A stretch of 64,000 bases of DNA from Pogonophryne albipinna (GCA_028583405.1 CM053256.1:24153325-24217324), one strand, 5' to 3'. Counted from the first letter of the stretch, positions 46,066-63,770 are shown. Numbers and translations are program-made. Notes: generated by a model from the sequence alone, not told the origin.

Positions 46066-49000
46066 TCTCCGACAGCGATGGCGGCCTATTTTATTTCCTG
46101 GGATGTATATAAAAATGTACAAGAATTTTAATTGCATTCTTCCAACAGCTTGTGATACCTTTTTCAAACTGTTTTTTATGTTTAAATTAACTGTGGTTTA
46201 GCGTTTTAAGATATTTTGAATGTCCTATTGTCAAGGGATAACATAATCTCTTGCCAACTTGTATCCTTGCCTGAGCCAAGCTGGATAACCACACAGGACA
46301 CAGGGGAAGGATGCTTATCAGGTTTTGGAATATTTTTGATTTAAAGATATGTACTGAGTGATGTCTTCATATGGAACTCAAGTGATTTATAAAATATTTA
46401 TAAAATGTCAGATATATTTTACAAATCCCCCTTCATGCTGATTAGTTATACTTCAAATTATTCAAACTTTATCATCAGTGAAATCAGGAGACTCTCTTAT
46501 ATCCTTTGCTCTTCTCTTTTGCTCCAATATTTGTCTTCTTCAGGTCGGAATCTCAAACCTTCAATTCTCTTGATGCCACTTGTCTAATCAAAGTCTAATC
46601 ACCAGTTAGGGAGAACCTTTCAACCTTTACAAATAAATACACCTGAATATGAGACTGAAACTAATCTTTCCCAGCGTGTCTGACAGCCCCTTAGTACATG
46701 AGTGCAGTTCTACAAACAGTGTGGATATCTGCTGTTTCGCAAGAATAATTGTTTATCTGGAGGAGGCAAAGGAGCCTGCTTTATTAAGATTTCATATTTG
46801 TTTCTACTCAATTTGAAAGAAATGGAACCTCAGTGTGCACTCACGAATGTTGTTTGTGTGCGTGTGTGTCAGAACCTCACCTCAGCGTTTAAAAATGAAC
46901 ACCAACAATTCTGCAAATATGTGATAGGAACATCTTCGGGGATGTTACCGTCAAGCTGCTCAGGAGCAAACGAGTTACAAGTGAGCAAATGATAGTTGGA
47001 GGAAGAAGGAATGGAGAAGCAGAAACGGGAGGGGAGGGGTGACTGCTACTATCACGTCTGAGTTTGTTTTACCATTCATAATGACAGGATGAGTTGTCTT
47101 AATGATCACTGTGATAATAGGCAAGAAACAGTTAAGCTGCAGATGACAGCTGTTTATAGCAGCGCAAGCTAGCAGGGGAGGTAACCATAGAAACAAAACT
47201 TAACTAGCTGTTTTCACCGCATGGCTCTGATTCCAACCTCGAGGCGAGCAAAGAGAAAATCCATATCATGTAAATGCATATTTAGGACGTTTATTTATAT
47301 GGCATATTTCAAACTCAGTGTTATTACATCTAAAATAGAAACAAAAAACATTCAACACATTAAGAAAATCAGTAAGTGTAGTGTCAAATGATAACATCAT
47401 CATTTCATAGTATATAAATAAAATGTTTTAAGTCTTGTTTTTGGAACTGATGCCATCAAAGTTCAAAGTATTTGTAGCATAGTGAAAACATCTGCATGGT
47501 GACCTGCTTGAAAGTAGGTTTTCCTAAACAATCTTTTTGTTATAGTGTGAAAGCCGCAATGAGATCTATGTTTTTTCTCAGTCAGTACTTAGTCAAAAGC
47601 TTTTTAGGACCTTAATAGCCTCTCAGTACAAAGATGGGGGCATAATCTTGGTAGAAAATTAGTCAAAAACTGTTTAAATTTGTTTGATATCCTTAATATT
47701 ATATCTCTGCCAGGTTCAATTTTCGAGCATCCTTCCACTTGTAGATAGTACTCTGCAGTGCACAGATGTGTTATTTGGATCAGGATTGAAACATGCTCAG
47801 CAGGAGCATGTATGCCCAGAGGTGGTGTGTCACAGGGTCAATTTGAGCATCAAAACACTGCACCTTCAAGTATTTATAAGGATGATCTGAGTGGAAAAAT
47901 GCATTCACTCAGGTGCATTCACTCAGATAGCACCATACTGCCATAAATACAGCCATAAACACACTCCAACACAGTTCAAGGTCTTCTGAGAGTGAAAGTA
48001 GAAAGCCACGTCCTACAGTGAGATGAAACACTGTAGGTGGTGGAGCCAATGCAAAACCTTCCATGAATACAAATGCTTTCAACCTGGCTGACCCAGTCTA
48101 GATTGTGATTGTGCGTGTGTGTGTTTGCCGCTCTGCATGTGTGTCAGCATTCAGCGGCAGCAGCTGCACTCTATCTCCTTTGCTCCCGCAGCATTCTCGC
48201 CGGTCCTCAGGGTCAAACACACACAAATCAGCCACAAAGATGTGTCGGAGGCCATTTTGAGCTGACGGTGAGTCGTGCCTGAGCCGCCACTGAGACAATG
48301 AGCCCACATCACTTGAGAGAAGGCCCCCGCTACACCTAGGGCCCCCCGGCTGGCTCTCACCGTTTAGCTCTCCTCTGTAGGAGTTACAGTAGAGAAAGAA
48401 AAAGCAGAAATCCACAGGCTGCCTCTAAATGCAGGAGAGTAGGAGAAGGTATAGAGGGAAGAGTTTTTCTGTAATGAAGCTGCACACGGCTTGCAAGTGT
48501 GAAAAAGCAAAGGAAAGGTGTGCATGCGTGTGTGTGAGAGAGCTGCAGAGAGACAGGGGTGTGTATCACCACCCGCCGAGGGTGAGACTTCCTGGCCCTA
48601 CACCTCCATCTCATTAATCAGCTCGGTATTTAAGAAGGGCTGGAGTGAACACTTGCCTGTCATTAGCCGGCTTTGTCGAGGGTGTGTGTCCGTGTGTTTT
48701 TGTGGGTTTAAGAAGTGAAGAGAGAGATCTTCGGGAGGAGAGATGGTTTGATGAGCGACAAAGAGTGACACAAAGCAGGAGAAGTTTAGGGAAGAAAAGA
48801 GATGTTTTGTTTAGAGTGGTCGGGATGGTAATAAAAAAGGCATTAAAGAGAAGGGAAATGATGGTGAGCAAAAGATGCAGGGACACAGGGACGGAGCAGA
48901 GGGTATGCGGGGATGGAGAAGAGGTTGACTTCTAAAATGGTACATTAGTATTCAAGCGGCACGCCTCCACCACCCCCCCCCCCCCAACAACCCGCTGCCC

Positions 49001-49790
49001 CTCTGCCCAGCGGCCAGCTCTCCTCCTGCGGTGGACCCAGACACTGAGCTGGAGGTGGCAGAGGAAGTGTGTGTGCATTGGGACTCCAGTTCATAGAAAC
49101 GCTTCCTTCAATGGAGATCTCCACTTTAGAGAAATGTATTTCGTTTTTTACTCGGCGTGTGGGTTTCAGTGTGCTTTCAGCTGTTACCTGTAATGTTGAA
49201 TTTCTGTCAGTCAGTGAGCAGGACTTGAAATTTGCAAAGGTGCACATCTGTGAAGTGCCGCCCGCCTACATACACAGATATTGATCGAGAAGGGAAGAAA
49301 TAAAGTAGAGCTGTAAGACAGTGAGCAGCAGAGATAACACTTTATGATGTATGCAAAGAGTATACTCATTTCTAACAGAATGGGTGTGTCAAATCCCTAT
49401 TCTGTTTTTGCCAAAGAAGCTCATATTTTACATCATAAAATGTACTTGGGGAATTGTAATAATAGCTTACTCAAAATTGATTCAATACTAGAGATGCACT
49501 GATTGCAAACTTTCTTTGCTGCTTCCAGAATCAGATTTTGTAAAAGCCTGCCAGTTTTGGCCCTTCATACATTTTTTTAATGTAATTGTATTTCCAATAT
49601 TATAAAACATTTACTATTTGAAGACTTATATTTTCTACAATATTAAAAATATTATATTATATATATATATCAAATTACGACTCAATGGTCACACCAAAGT
49701 TGGAAGAACGATTTCCCAACATTTTGCGATGTACATGAATGCATCATTGTCCTTGGCAACGGTCTGTTCTATACATGTGCCTTTCTAATT
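46066..49790. other. Non-coding sequence, no exon recognised
   Basis: Mostly unique-looking. A plus-strand purine-rich region lies at about 48710-48920 and a C run at 48974-48987. A minus-strand frame at 48151-48360 starts with a good ATG context and a hydrophobic stretch but has no homology I recognise and no convincing splice donor. Confidence 0.45.
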
Positions 49791-49796
49791 ATTAAA

Positions 49797-49866
49797 GGTG
49801 GGGTAGATAAGTTTGAGAAACCGGCTCGAGATACACTTTTTGTTATATTCCATGGAATGCTCTTAG
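49797..49866 (-). mobile_element. Truncated family C MITE
   Basis: After TTAA-like attattaa it reads aggtggggtagataagtttg, gagaaaccggctcgagatac and attccatggaatgctcttag, i.e. the inverted right end of the element at 34755-35123. It is directly followed by a family A 3' end (about 49875-49955). Confidence 0.65.
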
Positions 49867-49874
49867 CTTTTTAA

Positions 49875-49955
49875 ACATTAAACCATGGAAATACGTCACA
49901 GTAGAGACAAAACACACATATGAACCTGAAAAGGAGCATAGCATGTCCTCTTTAA
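49875..49955 (+). mobile_element. Family A MITE 3' end fragment
   Basis: aaacatggaaatacgtcaca-type sequence, gtagagacaaaacacacata, then gaacctgaaaaggagcatag and a TTTAA end match the right terminus of family A. Confidence 0.55.
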
Positions 49956-49959
49956 TAGA

Positions 49960-52900
49960 ATAAGTTAACTGTAACAAAATTGTATAAACACTAGCTTTTA
50001 TTCTTTAAAACCTTTTGAACATTTATGGATAAAAGAACGCCTTGTAATTATGAATTTACTTCTATGGACCATTCTCTCTAATGCTTGTGTGTTATATTTG
50101 TAATGTGTGTAAGTGCCACAAAGCAATGTACTGATTTAGTTTGTTAACTCAATCTTCTGTTTTGCTTCTGCTTGTTAAATGTATTCATTGTAATGATGAA
50201 CACCTTAAAATTCAAATTAAAAAATATGCAACAATGATAAATCAGTCCAAGAATGTAATGATACTCCCCCTGTGATATACAGTTTGCATACATTAGTCTA
50301 ATAAGTTGTTAATTGTTCACAAAGTTAAGTCTCTTGGGGAAAAAAAGGGTTGAATTTGTGTCAGTTGTTGACAAATCCATTGGTAATCTTGTGTCTCCAT
50401 AAACGACAGTGTAAAATTCTTAATCCATTACACCGATAGCTCACTGTTGCAGTGTGTATGTATATGACTCCTTTTTCTTCCCACTAAACTGCTTCCCAAC
50501 TCCTCCTCTGGCCTCCTCCACTGCTCTCATTTGACTAATTACATTCACGGAGAACCATGTTGACAAATTCATTTTGAAATCCATTAGTCCCGTGGCGTTG
50601 TTTAAACAATGTGCACGTTAATGTCCATTGCTGTAATGCCCCTGATTCACATTCTAATAGCCGTCTGATAAATCAGGTTATCTGCGACACCTTCTACGCG
50701 CCGTGAAGAGCGGAAATTAGAGAATTATTAACTATCCGTGGTGTTCTGTCGTGTCCGGGTGTGTTAGGGGAAGAGGAGATGACAGAGAGGAGGAGGGAGA
50801 GAAAGGGAAGAAAATAACGAAGAGAAAGCAGAGAAATTAGAGGGATGGGTGAGGTGAAAAAGAGACCAGAGGGAAAAACAGAGTAAGAGATAATAAGGAA
50901 CATGCAGAGCAGCAGGACTAAGTGACAGTACATCTAGATGAGACTTAGACAAACATTAAAGAAGAGGGACTGAGGGCAGGATAAGGAAGAACATACTGTA
51001 GGGGGGAAACCATTTATGTGCATGTTAATGTACATTTTCTCAATTTAATAGTTTGAGATTTTGTTTGTATTATAACCAGACAATCAGACTGTAAAAAGCA
51101 CTGTATAGAAAATAGACATCACCGAACGGTTGTATGCTTCTGCTTACAGTCTGATTGCATGTTTATATCCATATCTGTCCAAAATGTCATCACTTTATTA
51201 TTGTATCCTATTTGACATTAGTGTGAGTAGTCATAATTAGCACATTCATTTTTGATTTAGTGAGATCACAGTGACATTTACCTCTGACCAACACATCTTA
51301 ATCAGTTCATTCTTGAGTCCAAGTGGATGTGTGCACCACATTTGAAGAAACCTTAAGTGTTAGGTCATAGTGACCTTGAACTTTTACAACCAGAATCTAA
51401 TCAGTTCATCTTAGAATTCAAGCATATGTCAGCGCCAAATGTTTTGTTCCTGGCATTTGCAAAAATGGAATGGACATTCAAACGAACGAACAACCCGGAG
51501 ACATAACACCACCTGCTAATGCTGTCTTAGTGGTATTGTATTGTTTTAGGTACCAGTGAAACACACCATTGTAGACGTTACGATGACAATACCTCTCTGA
51601 TGATTTAAATGTAACCGGCAGAATTAGCCAGTTCAATCTGCATTTATCTACCAGGAATGCGTATAACTCATTGGCCATCATACTTCGTTGCATAATAACA
51701 TTACACATCATTGCTGCATTTCTTTGATATAGCCTCTGCGTTGGCATCCCCACAGTGTAAACGCAGTGGTGTCATTGAAGTGAATGAGGAGGCTGGATTT
51801 CCTTCACACTGTGCTAATGCCTGGCAGAACACCCTCATTTGCAAAAATACTTGGACGAAACCCAAGTATGTATGCATGCACAAGACCTGCCTCTCCACAG
51901 TCCTCCTTACTGACTGGATATGAACTCTCCAACAGTCCCACATCTACTTCAGCAGTTCCAACTCCACTTTCACCTCCTCCCTCCTCCTCTGTCTTAACCC
52001 TGTCTCTAACAAAATCCTTGCTCCTTCTCCTACTCTTCCTACTTCTACAACCATCCCTCCTCTTCCTCAGTGTTAGTGTCAGTAGCCCCTGCCTGTGGTG
52101 TCTGCTGGAGTGTGTGGATTAGACACACAGGCCTTATTAGCTGCTTGTTTACCTACCAGCACCAGCACCATCACCACCACAGGGCTTCAAGGGCAACACC
52201 AGAGCATCATCTCCCACACACACACACACACAAATAAAAACACTCAGAAAAGACTGCTAGCACTTTTGGTGTGCACGTGCATGAGTGTGAGTGCCATCGT
52301 GCCCCCGTAGAGTCGCCCACCATGGCACAGGGCTCTTAATTAAGAGAAGAGAGTGTGTGTTTGTGTGTGTTCTGGGGGCGGAGCAGCTGGCAGGAGGCAC
52401 TGGGGCCAGAGAACATCTGCAGGAGGCCGCACACATACCTTAACACACACAGAAAACACATTCAAAGGAATATGAACACACATAACTACACACACATCCT
52501 CGCCACGTCTTGGCAACTCACACCCCGAAGACACAGAAATACACACATGCGAGGACACATGAGGACCCGTTGAACGCTGCCATCGCTACTGCCGCCATAC
52601 CAGTGGGACTGTCGCCATAGCAACCTAGGACTGGTCATGTCACCCCGGTTTAGTGAGACGGGTGACAGGGAGACAGACTGAGAGATAGGCAGGCGATAAA
52701 AAGAGCAAAAGACAAAGACGAATAGCGAGGGGCATTAATACCCTCAACACTACTCAACTCGGTGGTGTTTTGAAACCAAAGGGTAGAAAGTGTAAAGGCA
52801 GAGAGGGATTGTGTCCTTGCTACAGGGCAAACGCTACAGTCGAGGGTAAAGGATTAAAAGGATCATATGAGCCTTAGTGACTTTTCTTTGTATCCTGCTG

Positions 52901-53160
52901 TTATCTCTGTCAGTGCATGTAAGGAATTGACTTCAACATCACATGTCCTGCTTTACATTTGACCCCTAAGGACATTTAATGTACTAAAGGGGCTCTGTCT
53001 TGGGTTTTATTATTAATAAATATATTACAAATCTAAAGGTATTATCATAAAATCGTTGCCACATTAAGAAGTACATACGCATGTTGGAATATACTTTGTT
53101 ATGCTATGTTTTCTAAAATCTTATCTACATAAACACAGTTGTTTTCTTTTTTAAAGATAT
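49960..53160. other. Non-coding, one dispersed repeat of unknown class at about 51190-51520
   Basis: No exon is seen. The block at about 51190-51520 (tgaccttgaacttttacaac ... aatcagttcatcttagaatt ... ggagacataacacc) resembles a dispersed repeat widespread in fish introns, of no class I can assign. About 50510-50750 is unique-looking and a weak conserved-element candidate. A purine-rich plus strand runs at 50765-50935. Confidence 0.42.
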
Positions 53161-53164
53161 ATTT

Positions 53165-53195
53165 TTGGGCCGGGCGGGATTCGAACCTGTGCCAT
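53165..53195 (-). mobile_element. tRNA-SINE B-box remnant
   Basis: gggattcgaacctgtg is the inverse of a pol III B box (GGTTCGAATCCC) with no tRNA structure around it. It abuts the LINE fragment that follows. Confidence 0.4.
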
Positions 53196-53822
53196 CCGAC
53201 CTCTGCAGCTCATCCAGAATGCAGCGGCTCGTCTGGTCTTCAACCTTCCTAAATTCTCCCACACCACGCCGCTCCTTCGCTCCCTCCACTGGCTTCCGGT
53301 AACTGCTAGAATCCACTTCAAGACAATGGTACTGGCGTACCATGCTGCGAATGAATCTGGCCCTTCCTACATCCAGGACATGGTTAAACCGTACACCCCA
53401 GCACGTGCACTCCGCTCTGCATCAACCAAACGGCTCGCTGCACCCTCGCTGCGAGGGGGACCCAAGTTCCCTTCAGCAAAAACACGTGGGTTTGCTATCC
53501 TGGCTCCAAAATGGTGGAATGAGCTCCCCATTGACATCAGGACAGCAGAAAGCTTACACACCTTCCGGCGCAGACTGAAAACTCATCTCTTTCGACTCCA
53601 CTTCGAGCGATAGAACTATTAACAAAGCACTTATATACTAATAAAGGACTGGCATCACAACTAAAGCCAGTTGAGTAGCACTTGAAATGTTTTAGCTCTA
53701 TGAAACCTGATGTACTTATATGATTCTGTTTTCTTCAAGTTTGTATTTTGTTGGTCGAACGCACTTATTGTAAGTCGCTTTGGATAAAAGCGTCAGCTAA
53801 ATGCAATGTAATGTAATGTAAT
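53195..53822 (+). mobile_element. 5'-truncated L2-clade LINE 3' end with (ATGTA)n tail
   Basis: An open frame at 53195-53613 reads [64 protein letters not shown] and ends with RLHFER and a stop. This is the carboxy-terminal region of an L2-type protein. The 3' end is tgtaagtcgctttggataaa, agcgtcagctaaatg, then repeats of atgta. The same tail is present in the SINEs at 22587 and 27233. Confidence 0.85.
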
Positions 53823-53989
53823 GGGTCCTCCGCATGGGGACCAAGCTCCAGTATTAGGGCAGCCAGCTATACCAAGAAACCTATCCAGCAAACCCTTAAC
53901 ACTAGTTAGAAAACATTTAAATCTCTTCCAAATCGCCAACACAAACTCACAATTGAAGCACTATGAAAGCAGTGGACAGGTTGGGACAC

Positions 53990-54048
53990 GCACGCACGCA
54001 CGCACGCACGCACGCGCGCGCGCGCACGCACACACACACACACACACG
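53990..54048. repeat. (ACGC)n-(GC)n-(AC)n compound microsatellite
   Basis: Alternating purine-pyrimidine tract with acgc repeats, a gcgcgcgcgc core and an (AC)n end. This composition favours Z-DNA. Confidence 0.9.
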
Positions 54049-54049
54049 T

Positions 54050-56175
54050 ATGGTCGTTGGATAATGGAGCAGTGAACTCAGTGGCACATTGTGACACCAC
54101 CGTTCCACAGTGGAAGTGGAACTGTTCATGTATGCATACAGTAAACATGTTAAAGTCCTGATAGCAAGATGAGAACCAGCTATTGTTAAAAAATGTGCCA
54201 TTGTTTTATTCGTGACAACTCACAAAAGACCTTACTCCCTGTATACACGTCAACAATGAAAGCAGAGTTCATGAAAATATTCTCACTGAAAGAAATGTTA
54301 CAAAAGGTACATGTTCAGTGACCTTGAATCCATTTGTTGTGGTCAAAAGGACGAAACACCAGAAAATGGTCTTTTAAAAGTAACCATGTACTTGGGACTG
54401 GGACTAGAAAATACAGATACTTGACATTCATATTTGACATTCCGACATTTAAAAAAGCCAAGTTGAAATGCCTGAAAATTGAGAAGAAGTCGAAATACTG
54501 CAACAAGCTTACACTGCACCCTGCACTACATATATCCTTTCTATTTTGAGTACTGAATAAAACACTGACAAACTGGTGTCTGAACTTTATTCCCAGTGGA
54601 AAAATAAATGTTAACATGAGCAACTGTTTTGTGTTTCCCTGAAAGATGAAGTGTAATACAGACTACCAATCATCTCGTCCATGGCTTCATTTGTTTACAG
54701 TAATTGCACCGGGGTATCACTATTAATGGTGTAATGATGTTTAAAGATGGGACACTGCGCTCGTTTAAATCATCTTCTGTTTGTGTTTTTTGTAGCGACG
54801 TTCCATCACTGAATTACTTATTACTTATAAGCTGATTTGGCAGAGATATTAGCTAATGTATACATCACTTACCCTAAGTGTGGTTGCTTTAGGAGGCATT
54901 TGGAGGTCTAGGGTGAGCATCAATTGGTTTGAATTTCATAAAAAGCCAAAGGTTGGCCAGTGAAGAAGACGAGGGTGGGTGTAAAGTGATCTGTGGGTGC
55001 TGGATGAGAAAGGTCACTAGCACAGTTCGGTCCCTCGCGTCTCTAACCGTCTGTACATGAATTGGGAAATGGTCCGTAACTGCGAAGGCGATGACACACA
55101 CAAACACACATCACTACATGCTAGCTACTATATTTATGTCCGTCTCAGCTTGTGGCAATGTGTGTGTCCTTCCTCATACGCTCACGCATGTAAGTGTGTG
55201 AGAGAAAGAGATGTAGTGTTACATGAGATTTACGAATATTCATTAATCTATATTTGTGCTCTTGGGGCTCTTGTATGCAGTATTGATTTTCAGACACAGC
55301 CCAGAGTATGGGCGCTTGACCCTTGACCCCAATAAAACAATAATGTGGCTCCATAAAAAACAATGAGTCCCCTGTCTGCACTGACTGCCAGAGCAGCTAT
55401 TGAACCAGAGAACAAAAGTACATCAGGCCAATATGACAGAGACTGAGTGCTTCTGAGATTTCACTTATGACTAGAATAATACTCCGGAGAAGGAAGACCT
55501 TCACAAAGGCCTATGGTGCATTCACATGCTCATCGGAATGTCACACTTCCTGAGTTAGGAAGTTATTTGTCCTACTTTGTTCTGTTCATGAGCTTTAAGT
55601 CATTTTATGTAATGCTACATAGAAGATATGTATTTTGTTACAAATATAACAAAACGGGATTGCTGTTTCAGAGTTGTTCTTGGTGGTTTATCACAGTTGT
55701 AAACTAATGTGTCCGATTAATCTGGCATCACATACATGTTGTTGAAAGTCAAAACATAGTTTGTATACCAACCCTTAGAATTATACTCTTCAGCAGTTTA
55801 AATCAGTTCTTTTAGATTCTATGTCAACTTTGGATGGATATGCACCTATGTTGCTGTTCTATGCTCCCATAGCATTGTTTTGAATTTGCAATAGCTCTGA
55901 TTGACACCTAGGATTGGCTCCTTCCTCATAGCAACAGAAGCTGAAGCATTTATTCGCTCATGGAAAAAGGTAATTTCTCAAGTTTTAAATTATTGAAACT
56001 GATGGCAAAGGCATAACCCATTGTGAAAGGTCACCACAGTTGTATGCAAAATCTAATTGTTCAAGTCTTTTCTACATCAACATGTGTCCCCTCTGTGTAA
56101 AGAGATTATATAAAAACCTGTCTGAAAATGAGCAGATCAGATGTTGGCCACTTTATGATGTCATAACGATTTTTT
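54050..56175. other. Non-coding sequence, no feature recognised
   Basis: No exon with convertase or other motifs, no clear repeat ends. Short open frames on both strands at 54315-54623 overlap each other and have no motif. Confidence 0.45.
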
Positions 56176-56179
56176 TGGC

Positions 56180-56455
56180 TTGTGTAACCATTAGCCAATA
56201 ACCAACCAAGGTAACACCCCCCACCACCCCCCAACCGCAATTCGCCCAGCCAATCGAAATGTGTACTTTTCTCTCCCCAGGATAGTACCACCTCTTTAGC
56301 AGGCACTAAAATGGGGGTAAAAGTTCTCGGAACTAAGTACTCTTTTTGGTATGAACGCAAAATTCCAGGCACTAACGGAACTAAATGGGGAAAGTACGAG
56401 GAAAAGTATGGGTAAAAGCACTCCGGTGTGAACGCGCCTATTGTGTTATTTTTAA
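56180..56455. mobile_element. DNA-transposon fragment with GGTGTGAACGCG end
   Basis: The right part (ggtatgaacgcaaaattcca, ggaactaaatggggaaag, ctccggtgtgaacgcgcc) resembles the terminal region of Harbinger/hAT-type MITEs common in fish. The matching opposite terminus was not found. Confidence 0.4.
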
Positions 56456-56464
56456 CCAAATCTC

Positions 56465-56680
56465 TCTCAGAGGGGCGTGGGGAGTGGCTCCTTATTTTTC
56501 ATCTAAAGTGACAGACAGAGAATCAGCACTTTTGAAACAGGGCTGAAACAGAGGGGATTATGGGATGCTACAATGATCTGTTATGTGGTATTTCGAGCCA
56601 AACACTTCAGAGACATGTTTGTATATATCTGAGACCTATAACATATTCATGAAAAACAGTATAATAGGGGACCGTTAAAA
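56465..56680 (-). mobile_element. Partial family B MITE
   Basis: On the minus strand it begins acggtcccctattatactgt and continues with ataggtctcagatatata, gtgtttggctcgaaatacca and gtttcaaaagtgctgatt, matching the left half of the element at 17721-18338. Confidence 0.7.
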
Positions 56681-56689
56681 TATCCAGGA

Positions 56690-59685
<2,996 letters not shown>

Positions 59686-59690
59686 CTGAA

Positions 59691-59852
59691 TGATTCAGAT
59701 ACAAAAGGTGATTCAGATACAAAAGGTGTTTCAGATAGAAAAGATGATTCAGATACAAAAGGTGTTTCAGATACAAAAGATGATTCAGATACAAAAGGTG
59801 TTTCAGATACAAAAGATGATTCAGATACAAAAGGTGTTTCAGATAGAAAAGG
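59691..59852. repeat. 18-bp minisatellite, nine units
   Basis: Units are TGATTCAGATACAAAAGG or TGTTTCAGATA(C/G)AAAAGA/G. From the third unit on the two versions alternate strictly, giving a 36-bp higher-order period. Because 18 is a multiple of 3, open frames persist on both strands, but neither shows coding features. Confidence 0.92.
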
Positions 59853-60896
<1,044 letters not shown>

Positions 60897-61062
60897 AGAA
60901 GTGAGTGGTGTTGATGCCAGCTTGGAGTGATGGTAATATCAGAGACTGGAGGAGCTGCTAATGAACAGTGCGAATGGGAAGAAAGGCTCCAGCTCAATCC
61001 ACTAATTGCCTTAAAAGCTTTTCATACAATTTACCCTGTCAACAGAGATGGTGGTGTGAGTT

Positions 61063-62091
<1,029 letters not shown>

Positions 62092-62095
62092 TTAA

Positions 62096-62493
62096 CCCTT
62101 AGATGCATAAGTGGGTCGTTTTTGACCCGGTGAGGTGATTTTCTTAGAGTATCTTTGTAATTACATTTTTGTATCATTTCATATTCCAGCTATTCCTCAA
62201 AAAACATGTTTTGGATATCATGCCATTCTAATTTTAAATTTACATTTTATACATTTTAAGAAACGGTAGTTTTTGTATTACTACACCAAACTTCCATAAG
62301 TGGGTCAAAAATGTGAAAACTTAAATATAAAATATTTCTAGTGTGAACCAAAATATAATAATAAATATTATACAAGTAATTTTTCTGAACCAAAATGACA
62401 AAAATGGCATAAAAACACATATTATTCTAATACAGGTCCTTTTTGACCCACTTATGGAAGAGTGTGGGGTCCAGTCACTCGTGCATCTAAGGG
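62096..62493. mobile_element. TTAA-flanked MITE with CCCTTAGATGCA termini
   Basis: TTAA at 62092-62095 and 62494-62497. Left end CCCTTAGATGCATAAGTGGG, right end inverted CCCTTAGATGCACGAGTGAC. A second pair of inverted repeats around cttccataagtgggtcaaaa (about 62288) and ttttgacccacttatggaag (about 62441) lies inside. It is 398 bp with no coding frame. Confidence 0.82.
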
Positions 62494-63080
62494 TTAATTA
62501 ATATAATCAGACATAAAACTATAAATATACAGACATACTGTATAAATATATTCCTATTCACACTTTGTACAGTATTATTAACCTTAATATTATTTGCATG
62601 TTTTTCACAAATGTTGACATTCATGAAAAATAAGTAGGAACTTGAGAAAAAATAAGTCTCAATACAAGTTAACCTACCTGGATGGGATAACGTTGGTACA
62701 GCAAATAATATGGACCTTTATTTGGTCAAGATTAGTAAAAGACATCTCTAGATGAATGACTAGTGAAACAAATCCTAAACTGCAGCACAAGCTGTGACAG
62801 TGCTTCTTTGTGAGGAAGCAGAAAGAACTACAGACTCCAAACGAACCAAATCAGTATGTCACGAGGCAATACGTATAAGTAGTATTTTATGAAATTCTGG
62901 TGTGATCAGGAACCAGGAACTTCCCTCTATGCATGCAAGCAATAACATAAATGAAAACCACCACTCAAATACATGTTCACAGACATACTATATACATATA
63001 CAATTACAGTAAATCTCATGTGTGGTTCATAGCTACCACAAGTTTCTCCTGTATGCACTGTACAGTGTATAGTTTTTATC

Positions 63081-63193
<113 letters not shown>

Positions 63194-63450
63194 CCTAGCA
63201 TTACTATACTTTTCTCCCATTTTTTCCCCTTAAACTGTGGGTTTTCTCTGGAAGTTTTTCCTTGTACGATGTGAGGGTCTAAGGACAGAGGGTGTCGTTT
63301 TTCTCATACTGATATTCTGAACAATCTGTGCTGTTGTATTTTCTGTAAAGTGTCTCTACTGTAGGCTATTTTTATTATATGTAAAGCACTTTGGCTCGAC
63401 CAAAAATCGTTTATAAATGTGCTATATAAATAAAACTTGATTTGATTTGT
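63194..63450 (+). mobile_element. L2-clade LINE 3' end (related to 24190-27151) with (TTGAT)n tail
   Basis: Shares ttaaactgtgggttttctc, ggaagtttttccttgtacga and tgtgagggtc.aaggacagag with the 3' UTR of the element ending at 27151. It ends tgctatataaataaaacttg and gatttgatttg. Confidence 0.78.
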
Positions 63451-63451
63451 G

Positions 63452-63660
63452 GGGACCTAAATCTGTTTACACAGTCACGTGTGGGGACTCGCCTCCCTTA
63501 TGGGGACAAAATGGAGGTCCCCATGAGGGGAATCATTAATTTTAGGGTGAAGACTTGGTTAGGGTTAGGGTTAGGTTAAGGGTAAGGCATGTGTTGGTTA
63601 TGGTTAAGGTTAGGATAAGTCTCCAGGAAACGCATGTAAGTCAATGTAATGTCCCCTGAA
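63452..63660. repeat. Dispersed repeat with telomere-like (TTAGGG)n core
   Basis: gtggggacctaaatctgttt, cttatggggacaaaatggag and gtccccatgaggggaat precede ggttagggttagggttagg (63557-63575). Then follow aagtcaatgtaatgtcccct and a GT tract. The order gtccccat - TTAGGG-like - gtcaatgtaatgtcc - (GT)n is a repeat I recognise from fish genomes. It is not a chromosome end. Confidence 0.6.
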
Positions 63661-63686
63661 GTGATGTATACATGGTATGTGTGCGT

Positions 63687-63688
<2 letters not shown>

Positions 63689-63767
<79 letters not shown>

Positions 63768-63770
63768 TGT
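63689..63770. repeat. (GT)n microsatellite, about 82 bp
   Basis: GT repeat with G interruptions at both ends. Confidence 0.96.

Noticed and set aside
48151..48360. Possible first exon with signal peptide for the convertase
   Set aside because: It has a good ATG context and a hydrophobic stretch, but no convincing donor, no family similarity and a stop soon after.
53165..53195. tRNA gene suggested by a B-box
   Set aside because: Only the B box is present, with no cloverleaf. It is best read as a SINE remnant.
59691..59852. Possible CRISPR-like array
   Set aside because: Units are directly adjacent with no variable spacers, and the sequence context is vertebrate.
63557..63582. Telomere or chromosome-end signal
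   Set aside because: Only about three short TTAGGG-type repeats are present, embedded in a dispersed repeat.
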